Source: Kribbella caucasensis
GTDB taxonomy: Bacteria; Actinomycetota; Actinomycetes; Propionibacteriales; Kribbellaceae
Reading direction: 5' to 3'
Assembly: GCF_004361855.1 (NCBI RefSeq)
Contig: NZ_SNWQ01000012.1
Span: 62,001 to 126,000, forward strand
Length of the DNA: 64,000 bases
Shown: positions 17,668 to 27,222 of the stretch, piece by piece
Position numbering within the stretch: position 1 is the first letter of the stretch
How the letters are laid out: each line of letters opens with the position of its first letter
Translations under genes and position numbers: made by a program
Notes under the pieces: model-generated
The model's database searches: none
Told to the model about the DNA's origin: nothing
Seen by the model: the letters and a program-made list of their open reading frames with translations, nothing else

Positions 17668-18819
17668 ATGCTCACCCCCACCCCCGAGGACAAGTTCTCC
17701 TTCGGCTTGTGGACGGTCGGCTGGCAAGGCGTCGACGTCTTCGGCGGCGCCGTCCGGCCGGTGCTCGACCCGGCCGAGGCGGTGCACAAATTGAGCGAAC
17801 TGGGTGCCTACGGCATCACTTTCCACGACAACGACGTGTTCCCGTTCGAGAGTTCGGCGGCGGAACGTGATGCGCACCTGAAGCCGTTCCGGGCCGCGCT
17901 GGAGGCGACCGGGCTCGCCGTACCGATGGTGACGACGAACCTGTTCTCGCACCCGGTCTTCCGCGACGGCGGTTTCACCAACAACGATCGCGACGTACGG
18001 CGGTTCGCAATCCGCAAGACGGCCGACCAGCTCGACCTGGCCGCGGAGTTGGGCGCGCAGACCTTCGTCGCGTGGGGCGGCCGTGAGGGTGCTGAGTCCG
18101 GTGCCGCGAAGGACGTACGGGTTGCGCTGGATCGGTACAAGGAGGCGTTCGACATCCTGGGGTCGTACGCGATCGAGCAGGGCTACGACATCCGGTTCGC
18201 GATCGAGCCCAAGCCGAACGAGCCGCGCGGCGACATTCTGCTCCCGACGATCGGTCACGCGCTCGCGTTCATCGAGGAACTCGAGCACTCCGAACGGGTC
18301 GGGCTCAACCCCGAGGTCGGGCACGAGGAGATGGCCGGGCTGAACTACGCGCACGGTCTCGCGCAGGCCCTGTGGCACGGCAAGCTCTTCCACGTCGACC
18401 TGAACGGCCAGAACGGCCCGCGGTACGACCAGGACCTCCGCTTCGGCGCCGGCAACGCCCGTGGTGCCTTCTGGACCGTGGACGTGCTGGAGAGCGGTGG
18501 GTACGACGGGCCTCGCCACTTCGACTTCAAACCGCCGCGCACCGAGGACATGGCCGGTGTGTGGGCCTCAGCCGCGGCCTGCATGAGCAACTACCTGGTA
18601 CTCCGGGCAAAGGTCCGCGCCTTCCGCTCCGATCCGGAGGTCCAGCAGGCGCTCCTCGACGCACGGCTCGACCAGTTGGCCCGACCCACTCTGGATGCCG
18701 GCGAAACCATCGCGACCCTGCGCACAGAGTCCTTCGACCCCGAGTCAGCGGCCCAGCGAGGAATGGCCTTCGAACACCTCGATCAACTGGCCCTGGAACA
18801 CCTCTACGGAACGCGCTGA
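17668..18819 (+). CDS. xylA: Xylose isomerase
   Basis: A cytosolic enzyme of 383 residues that interconverts D-xylose and D-xylulose with two divalent metals. Catalytic residues are in place: TFHDND (His53, Asp56), FAIEPKPNEPRGD (metal Glu and Lys), GLNPEVGHE, LFHVDLNGQ and the final HFDFKPPR. Length and start match the actinobacterial class I enzymes. A good ribosome binding site (TTGGAGG) precedes the ATG, 16 bases after the permease. No xylulokinase is in the window. Its presence is the main reason to call this a xylose regulon. Confidence 0.95.
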   Translation: MLTPTPEDKFSFGLWTVGWQGVDVFGGAVRPVLDPAEAVHKLSELGAYGITFHDNDVFPFESSAAERDAHLKPFRAALEATGLAVPMVTTNLFSHPVFRDGGFTNNDRDVRRFAIRKTADQLDLAAELGAQTFVAWGGREGAESGAAKDVRVALDRYKEAFDILGSYAIEQGYDIRFAIEPKPNEPRGDILLPTIGHALAFIEELEHSERVGLNPEVGHEEMAGLNYAHGLAQALWHGKLFHVDLNGQNGPRYDQDLRFGAGNARGAFWTVDVLESGGYDGPRHFDFKPPRTEDMAGVWASAAACMSNYLVLRAKVRAFRSDPEVQQALLDARLDQLARPTLDAGETIATLRTESFDPESAAQRGMAFEHLDQLALEHLYGTR

Positions 18820-18834
18820 CCTGGGGTTACGCCG

Positions 18835-19560
18835 CTACGCCGCCTGAAGCTGGAGGTTGGTCGCGGTTGCGGTTAGTACGACCGACTGGCCGTCGACCGC
18901 GACCTGCCTCAACGACGCCCCGAACGGCATCTGGGGAACTTTGATGCCCCTGGCAAGCAACGAGCTGACCGCGTCCTTGAGGGCGGTCGGCACATTGGTA
19001 TCGCCGACCACCAGCCCGATCCGTCCGTTCTGCACCTGCGGCCGGACCGACGCGACCACGTCGACCCCGCGGACCTCCAACCGTGCTTCCAGCCGTCCGT
19101 CGGCGATCCGCAAGGTCAACCCGTCCAGCCCGCTGGCGACTTTCGACAGAGCGTCCGGCGACATCCGAAGCGTCAGGTCGGCCGAGTCGACCCGCACGGT
19201 CCCGCCGTCCCCGGTCAGCAGCGCGCGGGGTACATGAACGCCCGTCATCGCGACACTCAGGTCCTCGGCCTGCACTGACGAATAGGTCGGCTCCCGCATG
19301 TCCAGCGTGATCCCATCGAATTTCTCTCTGGCCAGCTGCGGCAGGAAGCCGAACCCCTCCACCTTCGCCGAGGTGCCGGCCGACTGTACGTCGTACTTCG
19401 CCGCCTCGGCCTGCGCGCGCGTGGCCAGCTGGTCCTCGGCGACCCACTCGGCCGCCCGGTCCACGCCGACGCCCAACAGGGCCAGCAGCACCACCGTGAC
19501 GACAAGCCGCCTGAACCACCGCCGCGGTCTCCTGGACCCCATCAACGTCATCCCATCCAT
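18835..19560 (-). CDS. DUF2993 family membrane-anchored protein
   Basis: About 241 residues. After a basic N-terminus a single membrane helix (LVVTVVLLALLGVGV) anchors an extracytoplasmic domain with the DUF2993 pattern (AAEWVAEDQLATRAQ, FGFLPQLAREKFDGITLDM, VRVDSADLTLRMSPDAL). Its role is unknown; the fold resembles lipid-binding tubular proteins, which is inference. The start could be ATG 19560, 19551 or 19542. It is divergent from the VOC gene with about 20 bases between them. Confidence 0.82.
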   Translation of the reverse strand: MDGMTLMGSRRPRRWFRRLVVTVVLLALLGVGVDRAAEWVAEDQLATRAQAEAAKYDVQSAGTSAKVEGFGFLPQLAREKFDGITLDMREPTYSSVQAEDLSVAMTGVHVPRALLTGDGGTVRVDSADLTLRMSPDALSKVASGLDGLTLRIADGRLEARLEVRGVDVVASVRPQVQNGRIGLVVGDTNVPTALKDAVSSLLARGIKVPQMPFGASLRQVAVDGQSVVLTATATNLQLQAA

Positions 19561-19581
19561 CGCCGACACTACCGTGGCCTC

Positions 19582-19974
19582 GTGGACCATATCGGCTACA
19601 TCATCCTGTACGTCACCAACCTGGACGCCTCGGTCGCCTTCTACCGCGACGTCCTCGGCCTGACGCACCGCTTCACCGACGCCGGCTACGCCGAGTTCGA
19701 CACCCAAGGCACCCGCTTCGCCCTCTACGAACGCCGCCGCGCCGAATGGCTGACCAACTACCCGGTGACCCCCGGCCCAGCCGCCGAAATCGTCCTCCTG
19801 GTCCCCGACGTGGACACCGAAGCCATCCGCCTGACCTCAATCGGCGTACCAATCCTCAGCCCGCCAGCCGACCGCCCCTGGGGCCACCGAACCGTACACA
19901 TCGCCGACCCCGACGGCTTCATCATCGAACTCGCCCATGAGATCCCCCGCCGCCGGACCCGCTCAGCGACGTAG
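19582..19974 (+). CDS. VOC (glyoxalase/bleomycin-resistance) superfamily protein
   Basis: A cytosolic protein of 130 residues with two beta-alpha-beta-beta-beta modules (IGYIILYVTNLDASVAFYRDVLGL and PVTPGPAAEIVLLVPDVD ... WGHRTVHIADPDGFIIEL). His, Glu and a final Glu in FIIEL suit a metal site. The family covers glyoxalases, dioxygenases and antibiotic-sequestering proteins, and the exact role cannot be told. TACCGT six bases before GTG 19582 suggests leaderless expression. Its last 12 bases overlap the end of the convergent oxidoreductase gene. Confidence 0.88.
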   Translation: MDHIGYIILYVTNLDASVAFYRDVLGLTHRFTDAGYAEFDTQGTRFALYERRRAEWLTNYPVTPGPAAEIVLLVPDVDTEAIRLTSIGVPILSPPADRPWGHRTVHIADPDGFIIELAHEIPRRRTRSAT

Positions 19975-21243
19975 GCGGGCGAAGGTGAAAGGGGAGAGGA
20001 CGTCGGGGCGGTGGCCGGTGAGGATGTAGTTGGTCAGGGACTTGCCGGTGGCGGGGCCTAGCGTCACGCCGAGCATGCCGTGGCCGGTGGCGATGAAGAC
20101 GTTCTGGTCGTCGGAGAGGCGGTCGATCACGGGGAGGCCGTCGGGGAGGAAGGGGCGGCCGCCTACCCACGGGTCGCGGATCAGGCCGACGAGTTCGTCC
20201 GGATGGCGGAACCACGGGCCGAGATAGTGCCGGCTTCCGCGGGCTATCGCGACGATGCGGCGCCAGTCGAGGTCGTTGTTGTTGCCGCTGAGTTCCATCG
20301 TCCCGGCGATCCGGGTCGCGCCGCCGATCGGGGAGGCCACGATGCGCTTGTCGCCGAAGTACAGGGCGTAGCGCGGTGCCGGGTCGAGCTCGATCGAGAA
20401 GCTGTAGCCCTTGCCGGCCTGCAATGGGAGGTGATGGCCGAGCGTGCGGAGCAGCGCCCGTGACCACATGCCTGCGGCAACGACGACACCACTGCAGGGG
20501 ATCTCCCCGGTCTCCGTCTGCGCCGCGACCACCGTGCCGTTGGTACGACGGAAGCCGGTGACCTCCACCTTTTCGTTGATCCGGCCACCCAGCTTCGTCA
20601 CGGCCTCCGAGAGCGCGTTGACGAACCGCCCGGGGTCAACCACACCCTCGCCCTCGACCAGGTACGCCGCTCGCACGGCCGACGATAGTGAGGGATCGAG
20701 GAAGGATGCATCAGCACCGGTGACGACGCCTTCCGGCAGGTCGTACAGGCCATCCGCCATCGACCTCTGTACGTCGAGGTGGTGCCGCGCCTGACTCGTC
20801 GACAGGAACGCATGCACGAGTCCCGGTCGGGTGAGAGTGGTGTCGACACCGGCCTCGGCCAATTCGTCGAACAGCTCGAACGTCGGCCGATTGAGCTCCG
20901 CCACCGCCGCGTAGCCGTCCCGGAAGACCGACGAACCGCTGCTTCGCCAGAATCGCCAAAGCCAACGCAGGAAGGCCGGATCGGGCAGCGGTCGCACATA
21001 CAGAGGCGAGTCCGGCCGCCCCAGGGAGCCGGCGGCGTACCGGATCACACCAGGCGCGGGCACGGGCGCGGAGTGGCTCGCGCACACCCATCCCGCGTTG
21101 CCCCACGATGCGCCGGACGCGACGCTTCGCCGTTCGACGACCTCGACTGGTACGCCTTCAGCGGCGAGGTAGTACGCCACGCACAGCCCGACGACTCCGC
21201 CGCCGACCACCAGAACCGGATCGTCGCCTCTCGTGATGTTCAT
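19963..21243 (-). CDS. FAD-dependent D-amino acid dehydrogenase-like oxidoreductase
   Basis: A flavoenzyme of 426 residues of the DAO/DadA family. The Rossmann dinucleotide motif is VLVVGGGVVGLCVAYYLA (residues about 10-27), followed by the acidic VEVVERR, and the C-terminal FAD motif FIATGHGMLGVTLGP. It should oxidise a D-amino acid or secondary amine to the keto acid, passing electrons to a quinone or oxygen. It is the last gene of an amino-acid ABC importer operon, six bases after the ATPase, so it very probably catabolises the imported compound. The substrate is unknown. Confidence 0.88.
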   Translation of the reverse strand: MNITRGDDPVLVVGGGVVGLCVAYYLAAEGVPVEVVERRSVASGASWGNAGWVCASHSAPVPAPGVIRYAAGSLGRPDSPLYVRPLPDPAFLRWLWRFWRSSGSSVFRDGYAAVAELNRPTFELFDELAEAGVDTTLTRPGLVHAFLSTSQARHHLDVQRSMADGLYDLPEGVVTGADASFLDPSLSSAVRAAYLVEGEGVVDPGRFVNALSEAVTKLGGRINEKVEVTGFRRTNGTVVAAQTETGEIPCSGVVVAAGMWSRALLRTLGHHLPLQAGKGYSFSIELDPAPRYALYFGDKRIVASPIGGATRIAGTMELSGNNNDLDWRRIVAIARGSRHYLGPWFRHPDELVGLIRDPWVGGRPFLPDGLPVIDRLSDDQNVFIATGHGMLGVTLGPATGKSLTNYILTGHRPDVLSPFTFARLRR

Positions 21244-21249
21244 CGCGGC

Positions 21250-22043
<794 letters not shown>

Positions 22044-22047
<4 letters not shown>

Positions 22048-22778
22048 ACCGGAGCTCCTTTCTCGGCCAGCAGGGCTCGGGCGGCACGCAACCGGCGACG
22101 GCGTTTCGGCGACAGCGGTATGCCGGCCCGGATCCGCCGTTCGAGCCAGAGCAATCCCTGGGACAGCGGGTAGCACAAGGCGAAGTAGATCGCCGCGATG
22201 ACGAGGTACACCTCGAGCGCGCGGAACGTCGCCGACGTGATGATCCGGCCCTCGGACATCAACTCCGCGGCGGAAATGGTGACCAGCAACGAGGTGGATT
22301 TCAGCAGGTCGACGAACATCGTGTTCGTACCGGGCAGCGCCGAACGCAACGCCTGGGGGAGGATCACCTGCGCGAAGGTGCTGACGCGGCCGAGCCCGAG
22401 TGCCTCGGCCGCCTCCTGCTGTCCGCCGTGGACCCCGGCGATCGCCGCCCGGAAGATCTCCGACAGGTAGGCCGCGTAGAACACGATCAGACTGACGCAG
22501 CCGGCCTCGAACACGCCCAGCCGCAACCCCACCGACGCCAATCCGAAGTAGGTCACGAAGATGATCGCGAGCAGCGGGATGTTCTTGAAGATCTCGGTGT
22601 ACGCCGCTGCCGGCAGCCGCATGATCCGGTGTTTGCTCAACCGGAGCAGGGCCACGGCGAGACCGAGGACGGCGGCGCCGAGGAAGCTCGCGAGGGTGTA
22701 GGAAACGGTGCGCTGGAGTCCGTCGAGGAGGGCGGGCGCGTAGTCCGACCACGGGACCTCGAAGAGTTTTGGAAGCAT
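22044..22778 (-). CDS. Amino acid ABC transporter permease (HisM/GlnP type)
   Basis: A membrane protein of 244 residues with about five spans, beginning with the family segment LLDGLQRTVSYTLASFLGAA and carrying the EAA loop QQEAAEALGLGRVSTFAQVILPQA. Only one permease gene is present, so a homodimer is likely. A positively charged tail (KRRRRLRAARALL) faces the cytosol. It lies between the binding-protein and ATPase genes, overlapping the latter by four bases. Confidence 0.92.
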
Positions 22779-22791
22779 CGGGGTCTCCTGT

Positions 22792-23724
22792 TCAGGTGGT
22801 CGGCGCTTGCCAGTCGGCGGGGCGGTCGACGCCGCGACGAGTGGCCGCGAGTTGCTCGGTGGGCTTGAGGAACTCGTCCGGCCGGCCGCCGTACTTCTCG
22901 ATCAGCTTGGTCAGCTCGCCGTTCTCGTACATCTTCCGGATCTCCGCCGAGATCGCCTGCTCCAGCTTCGGCGACTGCTTGGGCAGGTAGAAGCTGGTCA
23001 TGTACGGCCGGAAGTACTCGTACGCCGGCTGCGCCTTGACCTCCGCGTCGGTCGGGGGCGTCAGGTACTGCGTCTCGATCTTCAGTTCCGGCCGTTGTTG
23101 CTGTGCGGCCAGGATCAGCAGCGGATCCAGGAAGCCCACCTTGATCCGGCCGGCGCTGAGATCGTCGAAGACCCCGTTGCCGTCCGGGTACGCGTGCAGC
23201 TTCGCGCCGGGCACAGCCTGGATCGACTTGACCCACACGTACCCCTCGACCGTGCCGAGATCGAGACCGCGGAAGTCGTTGATCGTCTTGTACGACTCAC
23301 CGGAGCGAACGGCCATCGCGGGCGGCGAGTAGTACGGCGGATCGGTGAACAGCCCCTGCTTCTGCCGATCCGCGGTCCACGCGACGCCGCCGATGGTGAT
23401 GTCGACCCAGCGGGACTGGACCCCGGCGAGCATGCCGGCGAAGTCGGTGACCTCGGGCTCGATCTTGAGGCCCAGCTTCTCCGCGACGGCGTTCAGGATG
23501 TCGCTGTCCAGGCCGGTCAGCTTGTCGCCGGCGACTGAGGTGTACGGCGCGTACGGCTGGACGGCGACCTTCAGGACACCGGGTTGGATGGTGTCCAGGT
23601 TGGCCGCCGTACCGGAGACCGCGGCCGTGTCGTCACCGGAGCACGCGGTCAACGCCAGCAGGCCGGTCGTGAGAACACCGACCAGGCCGGTGGTCCATCG
23701 GCGAATGAAACGAGAGTTCGACAT
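22792..23724 (-). CDS. Amino acid ABC transporter substrate-binding lipoprotein
   Basis: An SBP_bac_3 family protein of 310 residues. A signal peptide with the lipobox LLALTAC is followed by the two-lobed fold (VAVQPYAPYTSVAGDKLTGLDSDILNAVAEKLG, WVDITIGGVAWTADRQKQG). This is the first gene of the importer operon and the specificity determinant. The ligand is a polar amino acid or derivative, and the downstream flavoenzyme suggests a D- or N-substituted one. It is divergent from a CdaR-family regulator. Confidence 0.92.
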   Translation of the reverse strand: MSNSRFIRRWTTGLVGVLTTGLLALTACSGDDTAAVSGTAANLDTIQPGVLKVAVQPYAPYTSVAGDKLTGLDSDILNAVAEKLGLKIEPEVTDFAGMLAGVQSRWVDITIGGVAWTADRQKQGLFTDPPYYSPPAMAVRSGESYKTINDFRGLDLGTVEGYVWVKSIQAVPGAKLHAYPDGNGVFDDLSAGRIKVGFLDPLLILAAQQQRPELKIETQYLTPPTDAEVKAQPAYEYFRPYMTSFYLPKQSPKLEQAISAEIRKMYENGELTKLIEKYGGRPDEFLKPTEQLAATRRGVDRPADWQAPTT

Positions 23725-23849
23725 GCTCGGGGCCTTCCGTGACGGAGTCTCCGCGAACCGGAGGAAAGGGGTCGGCGAGGTTCGGGGGTGTCTCGCTGAT
23801 TCCGATCAACGCTACGGATGCCTGGAGCGCCGGTCACCGGACGATAGAT

Positions 23850-23894
23850 ACGGAATCCGTTCACTTGTGCGCCATCCGGTCGTACGCTTCGTAC
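23850..23894. promoter_or_regulatory. Palindromes in the CdaR / amino acid importer divergent region
   Basis: In the 202-base gap between the divergent genes there is a palindrome ACGGAATCCGT (23850-23860) and an inverted repeat GTACG-CTT-CGTAC (23882-23894). Either could be the site of the CdaR-type regulator. The assignment is inference from position. Confidence 0.35.
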
Positions 23895-23926
23895 AGCCCA
23901 GTCGCGAGTTGGTGGAGGAGGCGGTC

Positions 23927-25033
23927 ATGCTCGCTGGATCGCTCGCACAGCAGATCGCCCGGGACACCTCCGACGTGATCGGGTACAACGTGCTGATCAC
24001 CGACGACGCCGGCATCGTGATCGGCAGCGGCGACATCGGTCGCCTCGGCAGTTTCCACGAGGCCTCGGTCGAAGTACTGCGGTCCCGGCAGGCGGCCTGG
24101 CACACAGCAGCCGAGGCCGCCGAACTGCGCGGGGTCAAGCCGGGGATGACTCTGCCGATCCTGATCGACGGTGAGGCGGTCGGGACGGTCGGGATCACGG
24201 GCTCGCCGCGGCAGGTGCGCCGGTTCGGGTTGGTGGTCCGGCGGCAGACGGAGATCCTGCTGCAGGAATCACTCGAGTTGCGGTCCCGGTTGCTGCGCGA
24301 GCGCGCTCTGGAGGAACTGGTCCGCGATATTGGCTCCTTCGACCCGGACGTGCTGGATCCGGAGTTCCTGGTCGGCCGCGCGGCGGAGCTGGGCTACGAC
24401 CTCACCGTGCCCCGGACGGTCCTGCTCGTCGACGTCGACGAGCCGATGCCGGAGCTGCTTCGCACGCTACGCGACGCGCTCGGGCCGAAGGCGCTGGTGG
24501 CGACGATGACGTCCGGGCGACTGGCGGCGCTGCCGGTGACCAAGGGCCGCTCGCCGTCGCAGCTGGCCACAGCCACCGCCAATGCCGTTGCCCGGCGCAA
24601 CGACCTGCGATGCCGGGTCGCAGTCGGTGGTACTGGTGTCGGTGCGGCTGCTCTGCACGACGCATACGCCGACGCCGCGGACGCGTTGCGCCTTGGTCCG
24701 CGGATCGACCCGGGCGGTACGACGTACCTGATTGACGAGTTGCGCGGTCACCAGGTGATGGCGGCGGTCGGCCTCCGCGCCCGGTCCCGGCTGATGACGT
24801 CGGTGGCCGGCTCGCTCGTCGCCCAACCTGATTGGCCGGACCTGCGGCGTACGTTGATCGCCTGGTGCGAAAGCGGCTTCAACCTCGTCCGCACCGCCGA
24901 GGCGCTCCACATCCACCGCAACACCCTGATCTACCGGCTACAGAAGATCGAACGCCTCACCGGTACCCCGTGGCGGAACCACCGAGCAAACCTCACCCTC
25001 TACCTGGCCTGCCTAGCCAACCAACTGGACTAG
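23927..25033 (+). CDS. CdaR family transcriptional regulator
   Basis: A regulator of 368 residues. The N-terminal diacid-recognition domain (MLAGSLAQQIARDTSDVIGYNVLITDDAGIVIGSGD begins it) covers about residues 1-135, a GGDEF-like middle part follows, and a PucR-type helix-turn-helix closes it (GFNLVRTAEALHIHRNTLIYRLQKIE). ATG 23927 has GGAGGAGG upstream. CdaR proteins usually activate sugar-diacid or small-acid catabolism; here the divergent target is an amino-acid importer with a flavin oxidase. Its end overlaps the next convergent gene by four bases. Confidence 0.9.
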   Translation: MLAGSLAQQIARDTSDVIGYNVLITDDAGIVIGSGDIGRLGSFHEASVEVLRSRQAAWHTAAEAAELRGVKPGMTLPILIDGEAVGTVGITGSPRQVRRFGLVVRRQTEILLQESLELRSRLLRERALEELVRDIGSFDPDVLDPEFLVGRAAELGYDLTVPRTVLLVDVDEPMPELLRTLRDALGPKALVATMTSGRLAALPVTKGRSPSQLATATANAVARRNDLRCRVAVGGTGVGAAALHDAYADAADALRLGPRIDPGGTTYLIDELRGHQVMAAVGLRARSRLMTSVAGSLVAQPDWPDLRRTLIAWCESGFNLVRTAEALHIHRNTLIYRLQKIERLTGTPWRNHRANLTLYLACLANQLD

Positions 25034-25500
25034 CTGTCAGTTGGCGGGAAGGCCGTCGCAACGACCCCGAACCCCAGTACCAGCAATCCCAGAACTATTG
25101 CCCCGAGCGCCATCCGGTTCCTGCCCGGCGTACTGGGGGAGAGCAACCCGAGAACGATGCCGCCTCCGGCGATGACCAGCGGGAATCCCAGCCAGCCCGC
25201 AACGAACACCAGCGGCACGGCCAGTCCACTCAGCCAGAGCGCCCGTCGTGGTGCTTTGCTCAGGTCGACGATGGTCCGTGGCACCACCACCCAATTGATC
25301 AGACCGCCGCACACGAGGCTGACGGCCATGGCGATCACGAACGTCCCGGCGTCCACGGGGAACTCGCCGCTGCCCTCGTTACCCCAAAGGTGGTCCCACG
25401 CCATGAGGCCGGCCACCAGCACAAGGACACCCACCCCAACGACCCACGTAGTCCTCGTCGACTCGCTGGAGGGAACCGCAGAGGGTGTCCCCGTGCCCAC
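25030..25500 (-). CDS. Hypothetical four-helix membrane protein
   Basis: A protein of 156 residues with four hydrophobic segments (TWVVGVGVLVLVAGLMAW, TFVIAMAVSLVCGGLINWVV, LWLSGLAVPLVFVAGWLGFPLVIA, ALGAIVLGLLVLGFGVVAT) and a short charged cytosolic loop (PRTIVDLSKAPRRAL). No family is recognised. It ends inside the stop region of the convergent CdaR gene. Confidence 0.7.
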   Translation of the reverse strand: MGTGTPSAVPSSESTRTTWVVGVGVLVLVAGLMAWDHLWGNEGSGEFPVDAGTFVIAMAVSLVCGGLINWVVVPRTIVDLSKAPRRALWLSGLAVPLVFVAGWLGFPLVIAGGGIVLGLLSPSTPGRNRMALGAIVLGLLVLGFGVVATAFPPTDS

Positions 25501-25566
25501 AACAGCAGTCTACGCCGCTCCACCCATCCTGCACTGCCGCGTTTCTCCTTGTGGGTAAGGGGAAAT

Positions 25567-25596
25567 TTGGTGGGGTCACGGAGTGTGACATATAAT
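25567..25596 (+). promoter_or_regulatory. Near-consensus promoter of the HNH nuclease gene
   Basis: TTGGTG (25567-25572), an 18-base spacer and a perfect TATAAT (25591-25596) lie seven bases before ATG 25604. The transcript would begin at or just before the start codon, hence leaderless. Confidence 0.65.
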
Positions 25597-25603
25597 CGAC
25601 AGT

Positions 25604-27178
25604 ATGTTCGAGACGGATCTCACCGAGTTGTCGACGGCCGACCTGCTGGCCTCGGCCGCCGAGCAACGCGCCGAGGCCAACCGGCGCGAGGCCAGCCTCC
25701 TCGAACACGCCCTGGAATACGCCGACCGGCACCACCCCGACACCTGCCCGCCCCGCCCCGGCCGCCGCAGCTGGCAGGGCCGCGAACGATCCGTCGTGCT
25801 GGGTGGTGACGGCTGCCCCGAGGTCGCCGAGTTCGCGGCGGCCGAGTTCGGCGCGATGCTCGGCATCTCGGCCGGCGCCGCGGCCAACCTCATCGGGCAG
25901 GCCCTCGCCCTGCGGCACCGGTTGCCGTTCACCTTCGCCCGGGTCCGGTCCGGGGAGGCGACACCGTGGCGGGCCTGCCGGATCGCCACCGCCTGCCTGC
26001 CGCTGTCGCAGGAGGCCGCGGCGCTGGTGGACAAGCAGGTCGCGGCGATCGTGGACAGCGTGACCCCGCTGCGGTTGGAGAACATCGTGAAGGCGGCGAA
26101 GTGGCGTGCCGATCCCGACGCTGCCCGCGCGGCGGCCGAGGAGAAGGCGCGGGAACGCGGTGTATATGTCGCCCAGTCCGACGAGCACGGCACGAAGAAG
26201 GTCTACATCCGCGCCGCGTCCGGCGACGTGATCCGGTTCGACGCCACCATCGCCGGCCTCGCCGACGCGTTGAAGATCCTCGGCGACACCGACACCCTGC
26301 CGCACCGCCGCGCCAAGGCGATCGGCATCATCGCCGACCCCGTCTACACCGAGGAACTCCTCCGCCAGGCCCGCGCCCAGCTCCTCACCCAAACCGACCC
26401 CGGCCCGGAGCCCGCACCCGCCCGCAACTCCGGCGCCGAGCCTGAGTCCGAGTCCGGCGGTGAGTCCGAGCCCGGCCATCGGCCGGAGTTCGGGCCTGAG
26501 CCTGGGCCGGATGACCAGGCTGACCGCGACGCAGCACCTGAGCCCGGTAAACCACTCGGCGCCGCGGCGCAGCGGGCCTTCGACGCCCGCCTGGCGCAGA
26601 TCAAACACGACGCCCACGCCGCCCACAGCGCAGCGTCCGGAGCTGGTGCGGGCCGTCGGGCGGGCGGTCGGGTGCGTCCCGGGCAGACCGAGATCTACGT
26701 ACACCTGACCGACCACACCCTCGCCACCGGCGACGGGATCCTGCGGGTCGAGGGCCTCGGCCCGCTGCTGGCCAGCCAACTGGCCGAACTCGTCGGCCAC
26801 GGCCCCTACACCGTCAAACCGGTCATCGACCTCAACGACGCCGTCGGTGTTGACTGTTACGAGATCCCGGACCGGATCCGGGAACGGGTCAAGCTGATCC
26901 ACCCGATCGAGCAATTCCCCTACGGCACCCGCGAGGCCGACCGGTCCATCGACCTGGACCACATCCGCCCGTACGACCCCCTCGGGCCACCCGGCCAGAC
27001 CGGCACCGACAACCTCGCACCCCTGAGGCGCTACGCCCACAGGGTCAAGACCCACGGCCGCTGGAAGGTCAGGCGCCTGGACCGCAAGACCCTGGAATGG
27101 ACCACACCCCACGGCTACCGCTTCCACGTCACACCCACCGGAACCCACCGAATCACCGACCCCACACCAGACCCCTGA
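25604..27178 (+). CDS. DUF222 / HNH endonuclease domain protein (13E12-type)
   Basis: A protein of 524 residues. The N-terminal DUF222 region (about 1-250; LGISAGAAANLIGQALALRHRLP, RVRSGEATPWRACRIA) precedes a low-complexity Pro/Glu/Ser-rich linker at about 265-310. The C-terminal HNH domain has DLDHIRPYDP, the TDNLAPLRRYAHRVKTHGRW core and TLEWTTPHGYRF. HNH proteins cut DNA using one metal. The family is multi-copy in actinobacterial genomes and its role (homing, defence or neither) is unresolved. The native promoter has an unusually good -10 box. Confidence 0.9.
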   Translation: MFETDLTELSTADLLASAAEQRAEANRREASLLEHALEYADRHHPDTCPPRPGRRSWQGRERSVVLGGDGCPEVAEFAAAEFGAMLGISAGAAANLIGQALALRHRLPFTFARVRSGEATPWRACRIATACLPLSQEAAALVDKQVAAIVDSVTPLRLENIVKAAKWRADPDAARAAAEEKARERGVYVAQSDEHGTKKVYIRAASGDVIRFDATIAGLADALKILGDTDTLPHRRAKAIGIIADPVYTEELLRQARAQLLTQTDPGPEPAPARNSGAEPESESGGESEPGHRPEFGPEPGPDDQADRDAAPEPGKPLGAAAQRAFDARLAQIKHDAHAAHSAASGAGAGRRAGGRVRPGQTEIYVHLTDHTLATGDGILRVEGLGPLLASQLAELVGHGPYTVKPVIDLNDAVGVDCYEIPDRIRERVKLIHPIEQFPYGTREADRSIDLDHIRPYDPLGPPGQTGTDNLAPLRRYAHRVKTHGRWKVRRLDRKTLEWTTPHGYRFHVTPTGTHRITDPTPDP

Positions 27179-27222
27179 CCCGCTGCCCCAGTCGAGCATG
27201 TCGGCGCAGCTATCGTGGGGCC

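Noticed and set aside
23345..23926. A 194-residue N-terminal extension of the CdaR regulator
   Set aside because: It overlaps the divergent binding-protein gene antisense; CdaR homology begins at ATG 23927, which has its own ribosome site.
26400..26560. Repeat array in the HNH gene
   Set aside because: The Pro/Glu/Ser-rich codons form a degenerate linker between DUF222 and HNH domains rather than a true tandem repeat.
25379..27199. A 606-codon open frame on the minus strand
   Set aside because: Antisense to the DUF222-HNH gene, Gly/Val-rich without domain features. The HNH frame has the catalytic motifs and a consensus promoter.
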